Of a stretch of 64,000 bases of DNA, positions 48,501-59,350 are shown in pieces. The DNA comes from Progne subis subis. Taxonomy: Eukaryota > Chordata > Aves > Passeriformes > Hirundinidae. The stretch lies in contig JAKJHU010000083.1 of the NCBI GenBank assembly GCA_022316685.1, positions 1,674,001-1,738,000 of the forward strand, in the 5' to 3' direction. The position numbers were made by a program, and so were the translations under genes. Numbering within the stretch: position 1 is the stretch's first letter; the number at the start of each line of letters is the position of its first letter. The notes beneath the pieces are model-generated. The model had not been told where the DNA came from. It saw nothing but the letters and a program-made list of their open reading frames with translations, and searched no databases.

Positions 48501-51200
48501 GGTTTAGGCTTAGCCTGAGAAATACTATTTTTTAAATGTATTGAATTGGGGGTTTTTTGCTCTGAAAAAAAAAAAAAAAAAAAAATCCTGTATTTTTTAA
48601 CTCCCTAGAACTACTCAAACCTCAGTGGTATATTGTTGATATTTTAACACACAACCCAAATGTGATTAACACAGCTCAACCCACAGCATTTTACTGTTTT
48701 CAGGAAGCAGATCAGAGCTTTGTGTTTTCCTGGATTAAAAAAGGTAACCTCGATTCCTGATGCTCGCAGGGGCTCTCAGAAGGGCCCTTTGTGCAGACTA
48801 TTTCCCCAAACTGAGTACACAGTTTGAAGATAAGCAGCTTTTTGATTATTAAATGTAGCAGGCATTTGGCTGACACAGCCTCAGTGTTGACAGATGCTTT
48901 TGTATCTCTTTGTGATGGAGGGAAGACAGATGTTCTCCCTGGCATTTAAGAAAGCTGCTGCTTAGCAAAATAAAACGTAAAATTAGACTGGAGAGAGCAG
49001 TGAAACTGGCCGGGCTGCGAGCAAGGAAAGACTGAAAGGGTCTCGTGTGCTCTTGTGGAAGTCACTAGCTGCTTTGTCATTGTGTGAAATTAGCCCGTGG
49101 AAAAAGAAATTCTGCTTTTTCCAGCTGTGCTGCAGTATAAATGCATGCCAGTGTGAATATCCATGTACAGCTAATCCCATGCCAACCCTTCCCAGCAGAG
49201 AGGAATGTCCCTGGCTGTGGATGCCCCAGTGACGCAGCAATCAGCAGCTCTAAACCCCTGAGCCTGCCCATTGCTGCCTGCAGAACTGGGCTGCTGACCC
49301 CTCACCAAGGAAAGGAGAGTTTCCCATCCTGGGTTCCTCAGGGATGGAGCCTCCAGCAGGACACTGTCCCCAGGGAACAGCCTGGGCTGGGAATGGGCTG
49401 AAGTTTTACACTGGGTATAACTGCAGCTTAAAAATATGCAGTTTAATTATCTTCGCTGTCTTATACCAAGAAAGCACTTGAGGTACCTGTTCCTGAGAGG
49501 TTAAAAAATTAGGAAATGGATAGAATTTCTATCGAGAGCTCTTCAGGGATCAAATGTGCTCTATCACGCCTTGTAATCCAGCTGTGGGAATCGCTGTGTG
49601 CTGAGGGAAGAGAGGGGGAACACGCCTGGGCTGTGTCCATACCACAGGACACGCAGCAGGGAGGATGAAGAGGGGTTCACATTTCATGAAGGATCTAAAG
49701 ATAGCGTGAACGCTCCCCTGGGCCAAGCCTACGTGTGCCAGCCCTAGAGAGTGCAGGAAGAACGCTGGAAATGCTGCTGTGCGTCTTGCCCGGGTGTCAC
49801 ATTTAGAACATGAGCTGGTGGTGGTGTTTGGACACTGGAAAAGCCTCCATTCACAGGGATCTTCCCCAGCCTCAGAGTGCCACTCCCAGGCTCCTGAGGT
49901 CCCCTCAGCCCAGTTGGGCAGCTCAGTGGTCACTGTGCAGTGAGGACAGCCATGGTGCCCACACACGGCGGTGACAGTGGTGCCACTCTTGGTCACACAG
50001 CACTGCCCAGCTCTCTCTGTGCTCTGGATGTATCTGCCTGCAAAGGTGATTTGTACATCCAATCCAGCCTGAAATGCACCCAAAGCACTCAGGAGAGGGC
50101 ATTCCCTGAGCCGTGCATCCCTGAGGATGTTTGCGGAGTCAGGTCTGCTTTCTGAAATGGAAACGATAGAAACTGGCAGGAATAACGCGCACGTGTGAGA
50201 CTGAAGGCACGGCTGGAAGGTGATTCTCATTTAGCTCACAGAAGATGCCATGACAAATAGTAGGGTACTTCAGGAAATGTGTGTCTGGGCTGTTAGAAAA
50301 ACCTGTGCCAGTCAGAAAAACCTTTTTACCATGCAGCAGATGGACTTTGCTGGAAGTTACTGACTTGGAAGACCGGCGATGTGCCTGACCTGCTGTGTGG
50401 AAGCCCCCAAATCCATGGTGCAGGGACATTTTCCCTTTTCCCTGGCCTTGGCCTGCCTCCCACACACCCTCACACTGCAGACTTGGGCCTCTTTCCACGG
50501 GGATTTAGCCAGGGATGTGCTTCAGATGTGTCAAAGCAATCCTCCTGGCACTGTTCTCGAGGCATTCCCTCACCCCGAGGTTTGCCGGGTCTGCAAACCT
50601 TTCAGGCCCTGCTGAGCCAACAGGAACTTCAGGTCTCGTTCCTTTTAGAGGCTTTTTTTTTTTTTTCTTCTTTCCATTTTGGAGCCCCTTTTCTTGCCTG
50701 GTTCCTTGGGCTTTCTCAAAGCCAGGTAATTACAGCTACTTTGTAAGATTTAACCATCTGCAGTGCCTTTGGAATGCTGCTCACCCGAAGCAGAGGACTG
50801 GCAGATGTCGACATCCGAAATTCAGCTGTTTGCACCAGGGAGGGATTCCTTGAAGGAGTTGAGGGATGAACAAAATGCCACAAAATTGATCTCTAAATGA
50901 ATAGCAGTGCAGGACCAGCTGGTGTATTCCAAACCAGTCCCTGTCCAGGTGAGTTCCTCACGGCTGCTGGGGCAGCACCAGAATTTTTTATTGCTGTACA
51001 GGATTTCTTGACAAACTCTTGTAGGGAAAACCCTCCTGAATGCCATGAATTGGCTGTGGCAGCCCCACCAGCGGGGTTATGGTCCTAAAAAAGGTAGGGA
51101 TGCTTGGAAGGAAAGCCAGAGGTTTGTTCCTGCTTCACACACACCAATTCCTCACCAGGCAGAAGAGACACTTAAGAACACACCTGTGATTTAAGAGCAC

Positions 51201-51206
51201 TTTATT
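51201..51206 (-). terminator. VGLL4 poly(A) signal AATAAA (distal)
   Basis: On the minus strand the hexamer reads CAATAAAG. A GU-rich element (TGGTGTGTGTG on the minus strand, about 51147-51136) lies about 50 bases downstream, as expected for a cleavage site near 51180-51190. Confidence 0.75.
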
Positions 51207-51501
51207 GTTCTTTAAGGCTACTTTTAAGTACAAAAAAAAAAAGATGGCCTGCCAAACCTTTTTTTTTCTTTTTTTTTTTTCCAGGTGAAACAAGGCCACA
51301 AAAGAATGGTATATTACAGATTTACAAACACAGAGAGAATCTTTCAAACTGAACTGTAGATAACCTGGCTCTGTGAAGAAACTTCACCACGTCTTGTGAT
51401 GGTGAGTTCAGTTTAGTGTCCTTCCACCACCCCCCAACCCTTTGGCTTTTGTGACATTGTTGTGTCCAGTCTCTGTTTTCCTGGACATAGAACATTAAAT
51501 C

Positions 51502-51507
51502 TTTATT
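51502..51507 (-). terminator. Possible proximal VGLL4 poly(A) signal AATAAA
   Basis: A second canonical hexamer on the minus strand, 300 bases upstream of the distal one. No decisive downstream element was seen. Confidence 0.4.
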
Positions 51508-53324
51508 GCCCTCAAATCCATTTACCTATCTCAGATAAGTAAATGTAACCTTGTAAAACAGCTATTATTGAAAATATTAGCTTTAAAAACATTATCTTAT
51601 TTGTGTTTACAAAGAAATAGAGGAGTCACATTTTCCACAGAGTCCATCTACAGTATTAGTATTGACTGTTATACTGCTCAGTAGCCCGTAGCAATAACAA
51701 ACGAGTGGCTATTAATGCTAATGCAGTGTTCTCATAGAATAACTGTGTTCCTGCACTTTTTACTGTATTACAGACAAATCTACAACAACAACAACAAAAA
51801 AAAAAGATCAACTTTTTTCTCAAAAAAAAAAAAAAAAGAATGATTACAATAAAGGAAAGGGAAAAAAATTAAATAGCTACATATCATTAACAAATTAATT
51901 GTTCCTCAAAAAATACCTACAAATTTCTCTGTACATTCTTTACGCACAGCGTAACGATGGTCTTAAAGTTACCTATATAAAAAAGTGTTCTTTTAACAAT
52001 CTTCCTACAGAGAGTAGGGTACTGAATGCCAAAGCAAGGAAGCGTTGACTACCCAGTAAGATGGTAGTGAAATGTGTAAAAGTGGGGACTTAGGTGTTGG
52101 GTTGGGGGTTTTTTTGTGTGGTTTTTTTTTTTTTTTTTTCCCCATTTTTTAAAAAGAAAACTGAGCAGCCACCTTCTCACTAAGACTAAGAGCCAATCTC
52201 CCAATCTCTTTCTACCCTGCACCTTTTCCAAATTAAATAGCTTAACTTTTAAAAAAAACCAAAAAAACCCCAAAAAAGCATAAAATAAAAGCCACAATGG
52301 ACCCAATACTGTAACATAGTCCATAATACATCACGTGGAGTTCATCTTCCAACCAGTTCTCACTTCTTACACTGAGCCCATGCTTTCAGAGAGCCCAGTG
52401 TGAAAACCAAGCCCTGGCTGCAACTGTCCTGGGAAGATGGAATGTACTGGGGAGAGTAGTTACACTTAACAGGAAGAGAAGCTCTTAGCGCTAGCACAGC
52501 TGTGGTTTTATGCCTGCCTCTACTGCCTAATTTCTAGTTAGTAGCTATTAATATAGCAAATGATAATAAATGCAGTAATACCTGTATAATATCTACTGGA
52601 GGAATGTATGCTGCGACTTGGCATAGGCTGATGGATAGGCTTAGGAAAAAAAAAAAAAATTAAAATAAAATAAACAAACCGAAAAAACCTCATCTTTCAC
52701 AAACTGTAACAATCTGTTGTCCAGCCAAGATCCGTAAGGGTAGCAGTTCCTGCAGCTAGTTCAGGGTGGATTACATGAACTGGGGTTTGGGAAGAAGATC
52801 CCTGTGAAGCAGCAGTGCTGCACGAGGCCTGTCCTGAGCTGCCCTCCTGCTGCTGCCACTAAAGTGAATAGCAAATACAAATATCATAGAGTACAACTGT
52901 ACCAGCAGTAAGTATATCTAGGGTTGTTACTGACAAAAATAAACTAATTCTGAAGAGAAGCTAATACGTATTATGATTCTTACTGTCTATACATTAATAG
53001 ATACCAGCTATTTTTCATAAAACATGCATCGTTAAGCACTATGGAACCCTCCAACCTCAGCTCTAGTCTAACAAACTGCAGTGTTTAGGAAAAAATGCCC
53101 GTGTTCTGTAAATTATGCAGTCCAGTTGCAAGCACTAAGCACCTGAAATCTAAAGAGAGAAAGACCTATAACCTGTATGAGACTTCCCCTTCCAAAGCTG
53201 TTTTGCTCTAAGAAAAATAATCAAACTGATAGAAGTGTCATCCTTAAACCCTTTTTTCAGCAGTTTGCCCTCGAAATATTAGCCTCTTCCAGAAAGTTGC
53301 TGCGCAACTTCAGTCCTCCTCCAA

Positions 53325-53332
53325 TAGTGCAA
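53325..53332 (-). promoter_or_regulatory. miR-130/301 family seed match in the VGLL4 3'UTR
   Basis: The mRNA sense strand reads TTGCACTA, a full 8-mer target for the miR-130/301/454 seed AGTGCAA. Published work describes miR-130a repressing VGLL4 in a YAP feedback loop in mammals. Conservation of this exact site is not tested here. Confidence 0.5.
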
Positions 53333-53797
53333 ATCATACATGACAGTTCTTTTCAAGTATATACATACAAAATTACTTCACAGAGGGAGAAAACAAATAA
53401 AACAAAAAAAAAGCAACGTAAGCAAACCAGACAAATCCTAGTCTTGAGAAGCTAAGAAAAGCAAAAAAGCACTTGGGTCAACCAACTAAGTATAATGGCT
53501 TTTGTGGATTAGCGTGCATCATTTTCTTTTAAGGGGCAGCAGATTTGCATCAGAGGTTTCTTTGGTAATTGAGGCAGGAAAAAAAGGATGCTACATCATA
53601 TGAATCTTTATGAAATAGTTCCTGCTATCATCTTTAAGGGCACCCTTTTACAAAAAAAAAACAAAAAAAAACCCAACAACAAAGTGAGTACACAAAAATG
53701 TGTGTCCAAAACTAACCTCCCCTCCCCCAGCACTATGTAAGCACTTGTTCCAAGCTCAGTCAAACCATGCAAATCCACCACAGGAAGGGTCCTGTCC

Positions 53798-54066
53798 TCA
53801 GGAGACCACGGAGGGCGAGTGATTGTGGTTGACCATGTGGGAGGAAGGGGACGCCTGGCCCCGCCGCGACGCCGACTCGGGGCTGCTGCCCACGCCGTCC
53901 TTGGCAGCCTTGATCTGCAGCCACGTGTCCCCCAGAGCTTTGGCAAAGTGGTCATCCACCGAGCCCGTGATGGACACCGAGTTCGCCACCGGCTCGGGCT
54001 CCTTGTAGTTCTTGCCGAGGCTCCTGCGGAAGTGCTCCTCCACCACCGGGTCACACGCAGCGCTGG
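53798..54066 (-). CDS. VGLL4: VGLL4 last coding exon with both Tondu motifs
   Basis: This exon encodes the C-terminal 88 residues of vestigial-like 4 after a split serine codon, ending in SPSVVS and TGA (53798-53800). Two Tondu (TDU) motifs are visible: VVEEHFRRSLG (54046-54014) and VDDHFAKALG (53959-53930), both fitting VxxHFxxxLG. The second continues into GDTWLQIKAAKDG, nearly identical to human VGLL4. In the known family the tandem TDUs bind TEAD1-4 in the nucleus and compete with YAP/TAZ, making VGLL4 a Hippo-pathway corepressor. The serine-rich tail SSPESASRRGQ is also conserved. The acceptor CTGCAG precedes position 54066, and the exon enters with two bases completing the codon left by the 56258-56372 exon. 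Compared with human, the segment before CDPVVEEHF is SSSSAA instead of SAATT. There is no frameshift or premature stop. Confidence 0.98.
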
Positions 54067-56257
54067 CTGCAGGGACAGCAGGCACAGGGCCGTCAGAGCC
54101 CTGCCGCTGAGCCTGCGGGCACAGCCTGCACTTCATCCCCTTTTCCCTCACAGGACCTCGGGATGGCTCGGCTTGGAGGGACTTTAAAGCTCATCCCGTT
54201 CATTCCACTCCCTGCCATGGGCAGGGACATCTCCCACTGTCCCAGGCTGCTCCAAACCCAGTGTCCGACCTGGCCTCGGGCACTGCCAGGGATCCAGGGG
54301 CAGCCACAGCTGCTCTGGGCACCCTGTGCCAGGGCCTGTCACCCTCCCAGGGAGGAATTCCTTCCCAATATCCCATCCGGCCCTGACCTCTGGGGCATTC
54401 CCCTTGTCCCATCAGTCCAGGTCCTCGTCCCAAGTCCCTCTCCAGCTCTCCTGAAGCCCTTTTAGGAACTGAAGGGGCTCCAAGTTCTCCTCAAGGTCTT
54501 CTCCTCTCCAGGTGAACACCTCCATCTCTCCTAGCCTGTCTCCAGAGCAGAGGGGCTCCAGCCCTCAAAGCATCTCCCCTGTAGCTTAATGCTCTGTCAC
54601 TGCAAGTCCCTGTCACAAAGATGGCCTTCCTCACACATTTACAGACCTGGGAGTAAAAGGGGTAGGCAAGAAGGTGGGAATGAGTGAGTTAAAATGAAAA
54701 AAAAAAAAAAGGAATAACTGGAATTAAGTATTTTTGCATTTCTGTGACCTGGAACAGGTGAGCATTTATGTATAATTGTATTTCTCCCTCAGGCAACTAA
54801 CAGCTCCAGCCCCAATTCTATGGAAACCTTCTCCCAAAACAATCACGAAGAACTTATATTTAGGCTTAAGTAGAATTAATGATGTAAAGAGTTGTTTACA
54901 ATCAGCTCCCAAGCCTGCTGATAGCAGTCAGGTGTGAGAAGGCCTCATCCTAAATCACAGCATGCCAAAAGCTGAGCTCAGGCTTTCATCTAACTACGCA
55001 CACTTGTGCTGGAGCAGTCAGAACTGAACGAATCATGGGCACTGCATGAAGTGCTGTAAGACTGTTACAAGAGCCTTAAAAGAATTTTGAACAAGAACTG
55101 TAGTAATTCCTCAGACTAAACAGAAGAGCACTGCAGTTTTACAACTTACAATCAGTATTTGTGTGTCTTAGTAAGAATTGTCTTTCCAAAAATATTTGGA
55201 ACTGTTGGGATCCCTGGAACAGCCCCCCTGCTTGATCCTAAAATAAACATGAGGGTCATGCACAGACACCTCTTCACCTGACAGGAGACAAATCTTTCTT
55301 GGAAACATCGAGCCCTGTTCCTATGCCCACTGGGGCAGCTCTCCTGGGACCAGCAGCACCAGTTTGTGAGGAAAACTTGTAACATCTGAGACCTCCAAGG
55401 ATTGACTTCTCCAAGAGTCAAAAGGTTTCCTTCAACTCCCAATTCTAGTTATCAACAGTATACTGATCTTTATAAAAATAATAAATACTGTTAATAATAA
55501 AATACTAATAATGACCCTGCTGTGAGCTTTAGGTTGCTGCTTACATCATGCTAGTGTTGCTCCATGGACACACCCTGGCTGCTGGAGCCCCCCTGCCCTG
55601 AGCTTTTGGCAATGCTGCCAGTTATCAGCTCTGCCCCAGCAGGTAAAGGAGCTGCAAGGAGAGGGCTGAGCTTCCCCTGAGCTTACTGTGCAGTGAGAGT
55701 GAACAGACACAGCCCAGCTTTCCCAGGAAGTTCTGCCTGAGCAGATTTCATGAGCAGTACTAATTGCACAGAAGGCAGAAAGCTAAAGCTCCTTGCTTGG
55801 GTTGCTGTAGCAACTGCTCTGCAAAGGTTTTTGTGTTATCCCTGCAGAGCAGGGCGCAGGGTACGGGCTTTGGAAGGGTATTTGTGGCAGCAGGAAAAGA
55901 TTTCTGCCACTGCAGCTGAATCACAAGAGTCTCCTGGCTATTGAGAGAGCAGGGGAAACTACAGCTCCTAAAATAAAGAGCGTGGGGGGATCTGCTGGCC
56001 CTGCCTGCTCTTTGTCAGCTAGACTAAAATAAACATAATGACTTATTTGTCTGTGTGGGGTGCTTGTTTTGTTTTGTTTTTTTTAAATCAGCTTTTCAAA
56101 ACAAGAGGAAAGAACACCTCACTCCCCCTAGATCTGCACCACCTTCTTTGCGGCACAAAGGCATGTCCAATTGTTCACCTCCTTTTCTCCCTGTCACACT
56201 GGGGAGCACAGTGCTGTGCTGGGACCCTGGGGAGGGCACTTTGGGGGTGGCACTTAC
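54067..56257 (-). other. VGLL4: VGLL4 intron between the last two coding exons
   Basis: This intron of about 2.2 kb has consensus GTAAGT...CTGCAG ends. A minus-oriented CR1 fragment occupies about 54150-54590, beginning roughly 85 bases from the acceptor. The rest (54600-56257) shows no gene, only ordinary intron sequence with an A-run at 54698-54712. Confidence 0.95.
54150..54590 (-). mobile_element. CR1 LINE 3' fragment in a VGLL4 intron
   Basis: The plus strand shows the CR1 3' region in reverse: GGAGGGACTTTAAAGCTCAT, CCTGCCATGGGCAGGGACAT, then GGCACCCTGTGCCAGGGCCT and AGGAATTCCTTCCCAATATC. The terminal octamer tail is lost or degraded. The fragment is sense with respect to VGLL4. Open frames over it are CR1 UTR, not a gene. 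Confidence 0.93.
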
Positions 56258-56372
56258 AGCTGGATGGTCTCCTGTAGGCAGCCCCGGAGCAGGCGCTGTG
56301 GGCGACGGGGCAGTGGGACAGGTTGCAGTTGCGGTTGCTGGCAGAAGCACAGGTGATCACGGAGGGACGGTT
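56258..56372 (-). CDS. VGLL4: VGLL4 internal coding exon
   Basis: The exon is 115 bases: 38 full codons plus one base of a split serine codon. It begins NRPSVITCASASNRNCNLSH and ends AYRRPSS, closely matching human VGLL4 (NRPSVITCASAGARNCNLSH and YRRPPS). It links the N-terminal region to the TDU-bearing exon. The acceptor is CCCTGCAG and the donor is T|GTAAGT (intron starts at 56257). The entry phase is 0 and the exit phase 1, exactly compatible with its neighbours. Frames on the plus strand in this region are chance frames. The segment has no known fold and is taken as a disordered linker. The bird form has HSACSGAAYRR where human has a slightly longer glycine/proline-containing spacer. Confidence 0.97.
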
Positions 56373-56423
56373 CTGCAGGGGACACAAGCACAGGGGCACA
56401 CTTAGCAGCAGCAATTCAACCCA

Positions 56424-56731
56424 CTTCAGATCAATCCCCAAATATTCAGCTGTTTCTTTGGCTAAAAATAAAAATCCACATCGTGTTTCCACAACGGCTC
56501 CTATGTAAGCGAACAGAAAAAGGGTGGTGCGAAAGCAAATCTTAAAATGGGATTTTACACAGCCCCAGCAATTAAACCATAAATGAGCCAATTCATATCA
56601 ACTCCCCAAATATTCAGCTGTTTCTTTGATTTAAAGTAACAGCCCACATTGCATTTCCACAGAGGTTCTTGTTATTTTGGTGAATAGAAAAAGGGCGGTG
56701 TGAAAGCAAATCTTAAAAAGTGATTTTACAC
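56424..56731. repeat. Tandem duplication in a VGLL4 intron (56424-56560, 56591-56731)
   Basis: Both copies carry CCCCAAATATTCAGCTGTTTC, then GAAAAAGGGYGGTGYGAAAG and CAAATCTTAAAA. The first copy starts about 50 bases upstream (minus strand) of the acceptor of exon 56258-56372, so the duplication reaches close to the branch-point region. Confidence 0.9.
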
Positions 56732-57556
56732 CGATTGTGTCAACATCACTGAGTTCCATATGCGGCACGAAATGCCAACATATTAAATGTTTGTTTCATG
56801 CCATGGCCACACACAAGGGGTGTGCAGATTTTCGAGATATTTGTTGTCTCAGTGTTGTAATTTTTGTTCCGAAGTTGAGTTTTCCTAGCCCCACCTCTGT
56901 ATTCCACAGTGCATCCCAGTGCCATGGGATGTACAATAAATATGAAGAACTCTGAGCCAGTCTAGAGCACAAATCCTTTCCTGCTGGAACTCATCTGCCT
57001 TTCCAGCAGGTGAATTAATTTATACTTCATACTTAATTAACATCACAAGCTATTCACAGCTGCATTACATCAGAACTCCACCATCTACACTTCAACTGTA
57101 ACCATAAAATACTCTTTTCATTGTTGTTTACTATGGAAATTTACACAAGGGCCTGGGAAAAGAAATGTCCCAGTTTCTCCAGGTGGCTGAAAGGAAATAA
57201 CACAAGTATTGGAATAAATTCTATATATTTGATGATGCAAGGAGTTCATTATACTCAAGGAGTCCATTATATTCAATGCAAATTAAATAGTAAGTGTTCA
57301 AAAGATTAACAGGATTGATATAAGTTAATTTCTTGCCCATCTTACAAAATTTTACCCACAAAAAAATCACCTACTCCCTTACAAGGTCAGTGAGAAAGGA
57401 GGGAATTTCCCTTCTTTGATGCTACTTCAGGCAGAGTTAGAGCAAGGCCAGTAAAGAGCTGAGCTTTCCAGGGAAGTTTTTGCCAGAACAAAACAGCAAT
57501 GAGGTTATTTACATCTTACTGCACTGGCAGCAAAGTTTAAAAAAAAAAAAAAAAAT

Positions 57557-57560
<4 letters not shown>

Positions 57561-57604
<44 letters not shown>
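57561..57604. repeat. (TA)22 microsatellite with flanking A-run and GAAA repeats
   Basis: Twenty-two TA units follow an A-run and a short TTACA, and precede (AAAG)n. It is in a VGLL4 intron and probably variable in length. Confidence 0.97.
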
Positions 57605-57607
<3 letters not shown>

Positions 57608-58699
57608 AAAGAAAGAAAGAAGAAAAACAGAAGAATTATTTGATTTTTCTGTAAGCAGATCACATGTGGGAGTAATTATTTTCCATATGGGCCAGCATTT
57701 TGTGTCTCTTTGAAGTGGTTTTTGAGAAAGGCTTGTATTTAATTCTCTTCAGAAGAGTATTTTGGACATGCAGGAGTGGGAAGTAGAGAGAGACAGGTAA
57801 CACTGTCTCCAAAATGCACATGCCAATACCTTAAAGAACTCAATTAGGCTCCTTGCAGAATCCTCTGCTATGGCTATGTGTATACAGAATATAGAAACTT
57901 ATATAAAAATATTGAAATAAACTGGGAATTTAGTACCAATCACTAACTACAACAGCTGAATAACCCTGTCCTGCTGCAAATAAAGTATTTTTCTCCTACC
58001 TGTTTTATCAGAAAAAGAGTCAGATGAAATCTCATTCAACATGTTAAGGTTAAAAAAAACCAAAAAGCCAAGAACAACGAGTCATCAAACTAGGATTTCT
58101 TTTTTTCAGTACATTTTTGTTTTGTATGATTTCTACCCTTGAAACCTCAACACTCTATTTTCCTAAGAAAAATTATTGTAATCTGGTTCAAAATGTCCAA
58201 AAGAACAGAAGAGAGGGATCCAAGGAAGGCATAGCTTGGGTACATAGGCCAGTTTAATTTCTCATCACAGCTTAACTCTCTTTGTCTCTCCACTTGTAGG
58301 AGGGATAAAAGTGAGTTTGACACGTAAGAAAACTGTTCTTGCCCACAGAAATGGCTCAGCTTCAGCAAAACAAATGCCACGTGCAAGATAGTAAACCAAA
58401 GAACATCTGACAAAAAACCTTAATAACCACGCCAGCACATGGAAATTGGGATAAAATTATCAAAAATAATGACCTGGTTCTAGGAAAAGGGAATGAGTGA
58501 TACAACATTGCTCTGAGCAATGCAGCAAATGCTTTTGGTTGGCTAAAACAACTAAGATCAGTCAGTGTCAAATTTTCCCTTACGTGTTGTACTCCTTCTT
58601 GAGGGTGGAGAGAGCACACAGGGACCACCAGGAGGGGCACACGGGATGCCCCCAGACATTGCCTAGCAGGTGCTGGAGCCTGCCTGAACCACACTCTGA

Positions 58700-58974
58700 A
58701 TTCCCAGTTAAAACACATGTATTCCCAAATAAAACTCATGCATTCCCATATAAAAACTCTTGCATTCCCAAATACAACCCATGCATTCCCATATGCAGTA
58801 CATAAATTCCCATACAGAATACATACACTCCTAAATACAACACACACTTTCCCAAACACAATACACACATTCCCATATACAATACACACATTCCCAAATA
58901 CAACCCATGCATTCCCATATGCAATCCATACATTCCCAATTTCCCATACATTCCCAATTTCCCATGCATTCCCG
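58700..58974. repeat. Minisatellite, about 13 units of about 21 bp
   Basis: Units fit the pattern CATTCCCAWATACAAYMCAY, alternating between two subtypes (CCCATATGCA and CCCAAATACA). The period of 21 keeps frames open on both strands, giving heptapeptide-like repeats in the translations; this is a by-product and not a protein signal. It begins 150 bases downstream of the VGLL4 59128-59350 donor. Confidence 0.95.
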
Positions 58975-59127
58975 AGCCTGGCAATGTCACAGTGGGTGTC
59001 CCAGCCAACTGTGACATTCAGAGTGCATTTTAAGCCCATCCTGCCTGAGGAGCAGCCTGCTCCCCACTGCAGCTCCTGCAGGGAGTGGGCGCAGGCGCAG
59101 CCCCCGTGCCCCGGGCCGGTGCCGTAC

Positions 59128-59350
59128 CTGCTGCCGCTCCACGCTGCTCAGGCTGGGGGCGATGCCGACTGTCCTGGCCGCATCCACGCTGTTTTTGGTC
59201 AGTGCTAGGGGCTGCTCCATGCTCAGGCTGGGGATGGAGGCGTACATGTGGTTGGCGTGGAGGCTCATGGTGGGGGCGGCCGCCCGCTCGATGGGGCTGC
59301 GGCTCCGCTCCCGATGCTCCTTCCGGTAATCCCCGTTGGCAGTCTTGGTT
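59128..59350 (-). CDS. VGLL4: VGLL4 internal coding exon (SRSPIER region)
   Basis: The exon is 223 bases: one base completing a split codon followed by 74 codons. It starts TKTANGDYRKEHRERSRSPI and runs through ERAAAPTMSLHANHMYASIP to SSVERQQ, aligning with human NKTANGDCRRDPRERSRSPIERAVAPTMSLHGSHLYTSLP and TPGERQQ. The basic-serine RERSRSPIER stretch is a conserved potential phosphorylation segment. The acceptor is a long pyrimidine tract ending CCAG; the donor is CAGCAG|GTACGG. The entry phase of two implies that the upstream exon ends in CT (leucine codon of the human HLN segment), so this bird has threonine where human has asparagine. That upstream exon is not in the window. A methionine at 59268 could serve as an internal start if an upstream non-coding exon were used (speculative). 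Confidence 0.97.

Larger units (their letters stand above)
38570..51180. other. Tail-to-tail intergenic region between ATG7 and VGLL4
   Basis: Two CR1 fragments near 39.4-39.9 kb, a (TTTA)n tract, duplicated segment copy 2, an A38 run and a GC-richer part (about 42.1-43.4 kb) where several overlapping frames of 176-220 codons are open at once, a sign of composition rather than coding. The longest frame of the window (226 codons, 49550-50230, minus) is also unrecognised. Some of this region may be an ATG7 3'UTR extension. Confidence 0.65.
51185..53797 (-). other. VGLL4: VGLL4 3'UTR
   Basis: The 3'UTR runs from the stop codon to about 20 bases beyond an AATAAA at 51206-51201, giving about 2.6 kb, in the range I expect for VGLL4. 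It is AT-rich with several A/T runs, for example 52119-52139 and 51782-51803, and has no plausible coding frame. It contains an 8-mer match to the miR-130/301/454 seed (53332-53325) and, beside it, a small perfect stem-loop (AAGTTGC...GCAACTT, about 53294-53310). An upstream AATAAA at 51507-51502 may give a slightly shorter form. Confidence 0.85.
56373..59127 (-). other. VGLL4: VGLL4 intron between exons 59128-59350 and 56258-56372
   Basis: This intron of about 2.75 kb has a GTACGG donor and a CCCTGCAG acceptor. It contains a tandem duplication near the acceptor (56424-56560 and 56591-56731), a (TA)22 microsatellite at 57561-57604, and a 21-bp minisatellite at 58700-58974 close to the donor. 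Between these I see nothing gene-like. Confidence 0.95.

Noticed and set aside
53608..54054. 148-codon minus frame over the VGLL4 last exon
   Set aside because: It is a shifted-frame shadow of the clear VGLL4 coding exon.
54163..54465. 100-codon plus frame rich in proline and leucine
   Set aside because: It is the reverse of a CR1 3' region and not a gene.
58700..58974. Regularly spaced repeats resembling a CRISPR array
   Set aside because: The units are contiguous with no unique spacers, and the window is vertebrate nuclear DNA.
58362..59039. 225-codon minus frame and 163-codon plus frame (58717-59208) with heptapeptide repeats
   Set aside because: They are translations of the 21-bp minisatellite, with a period divisible by three; they overlap a VGLL4 exon out of frame.
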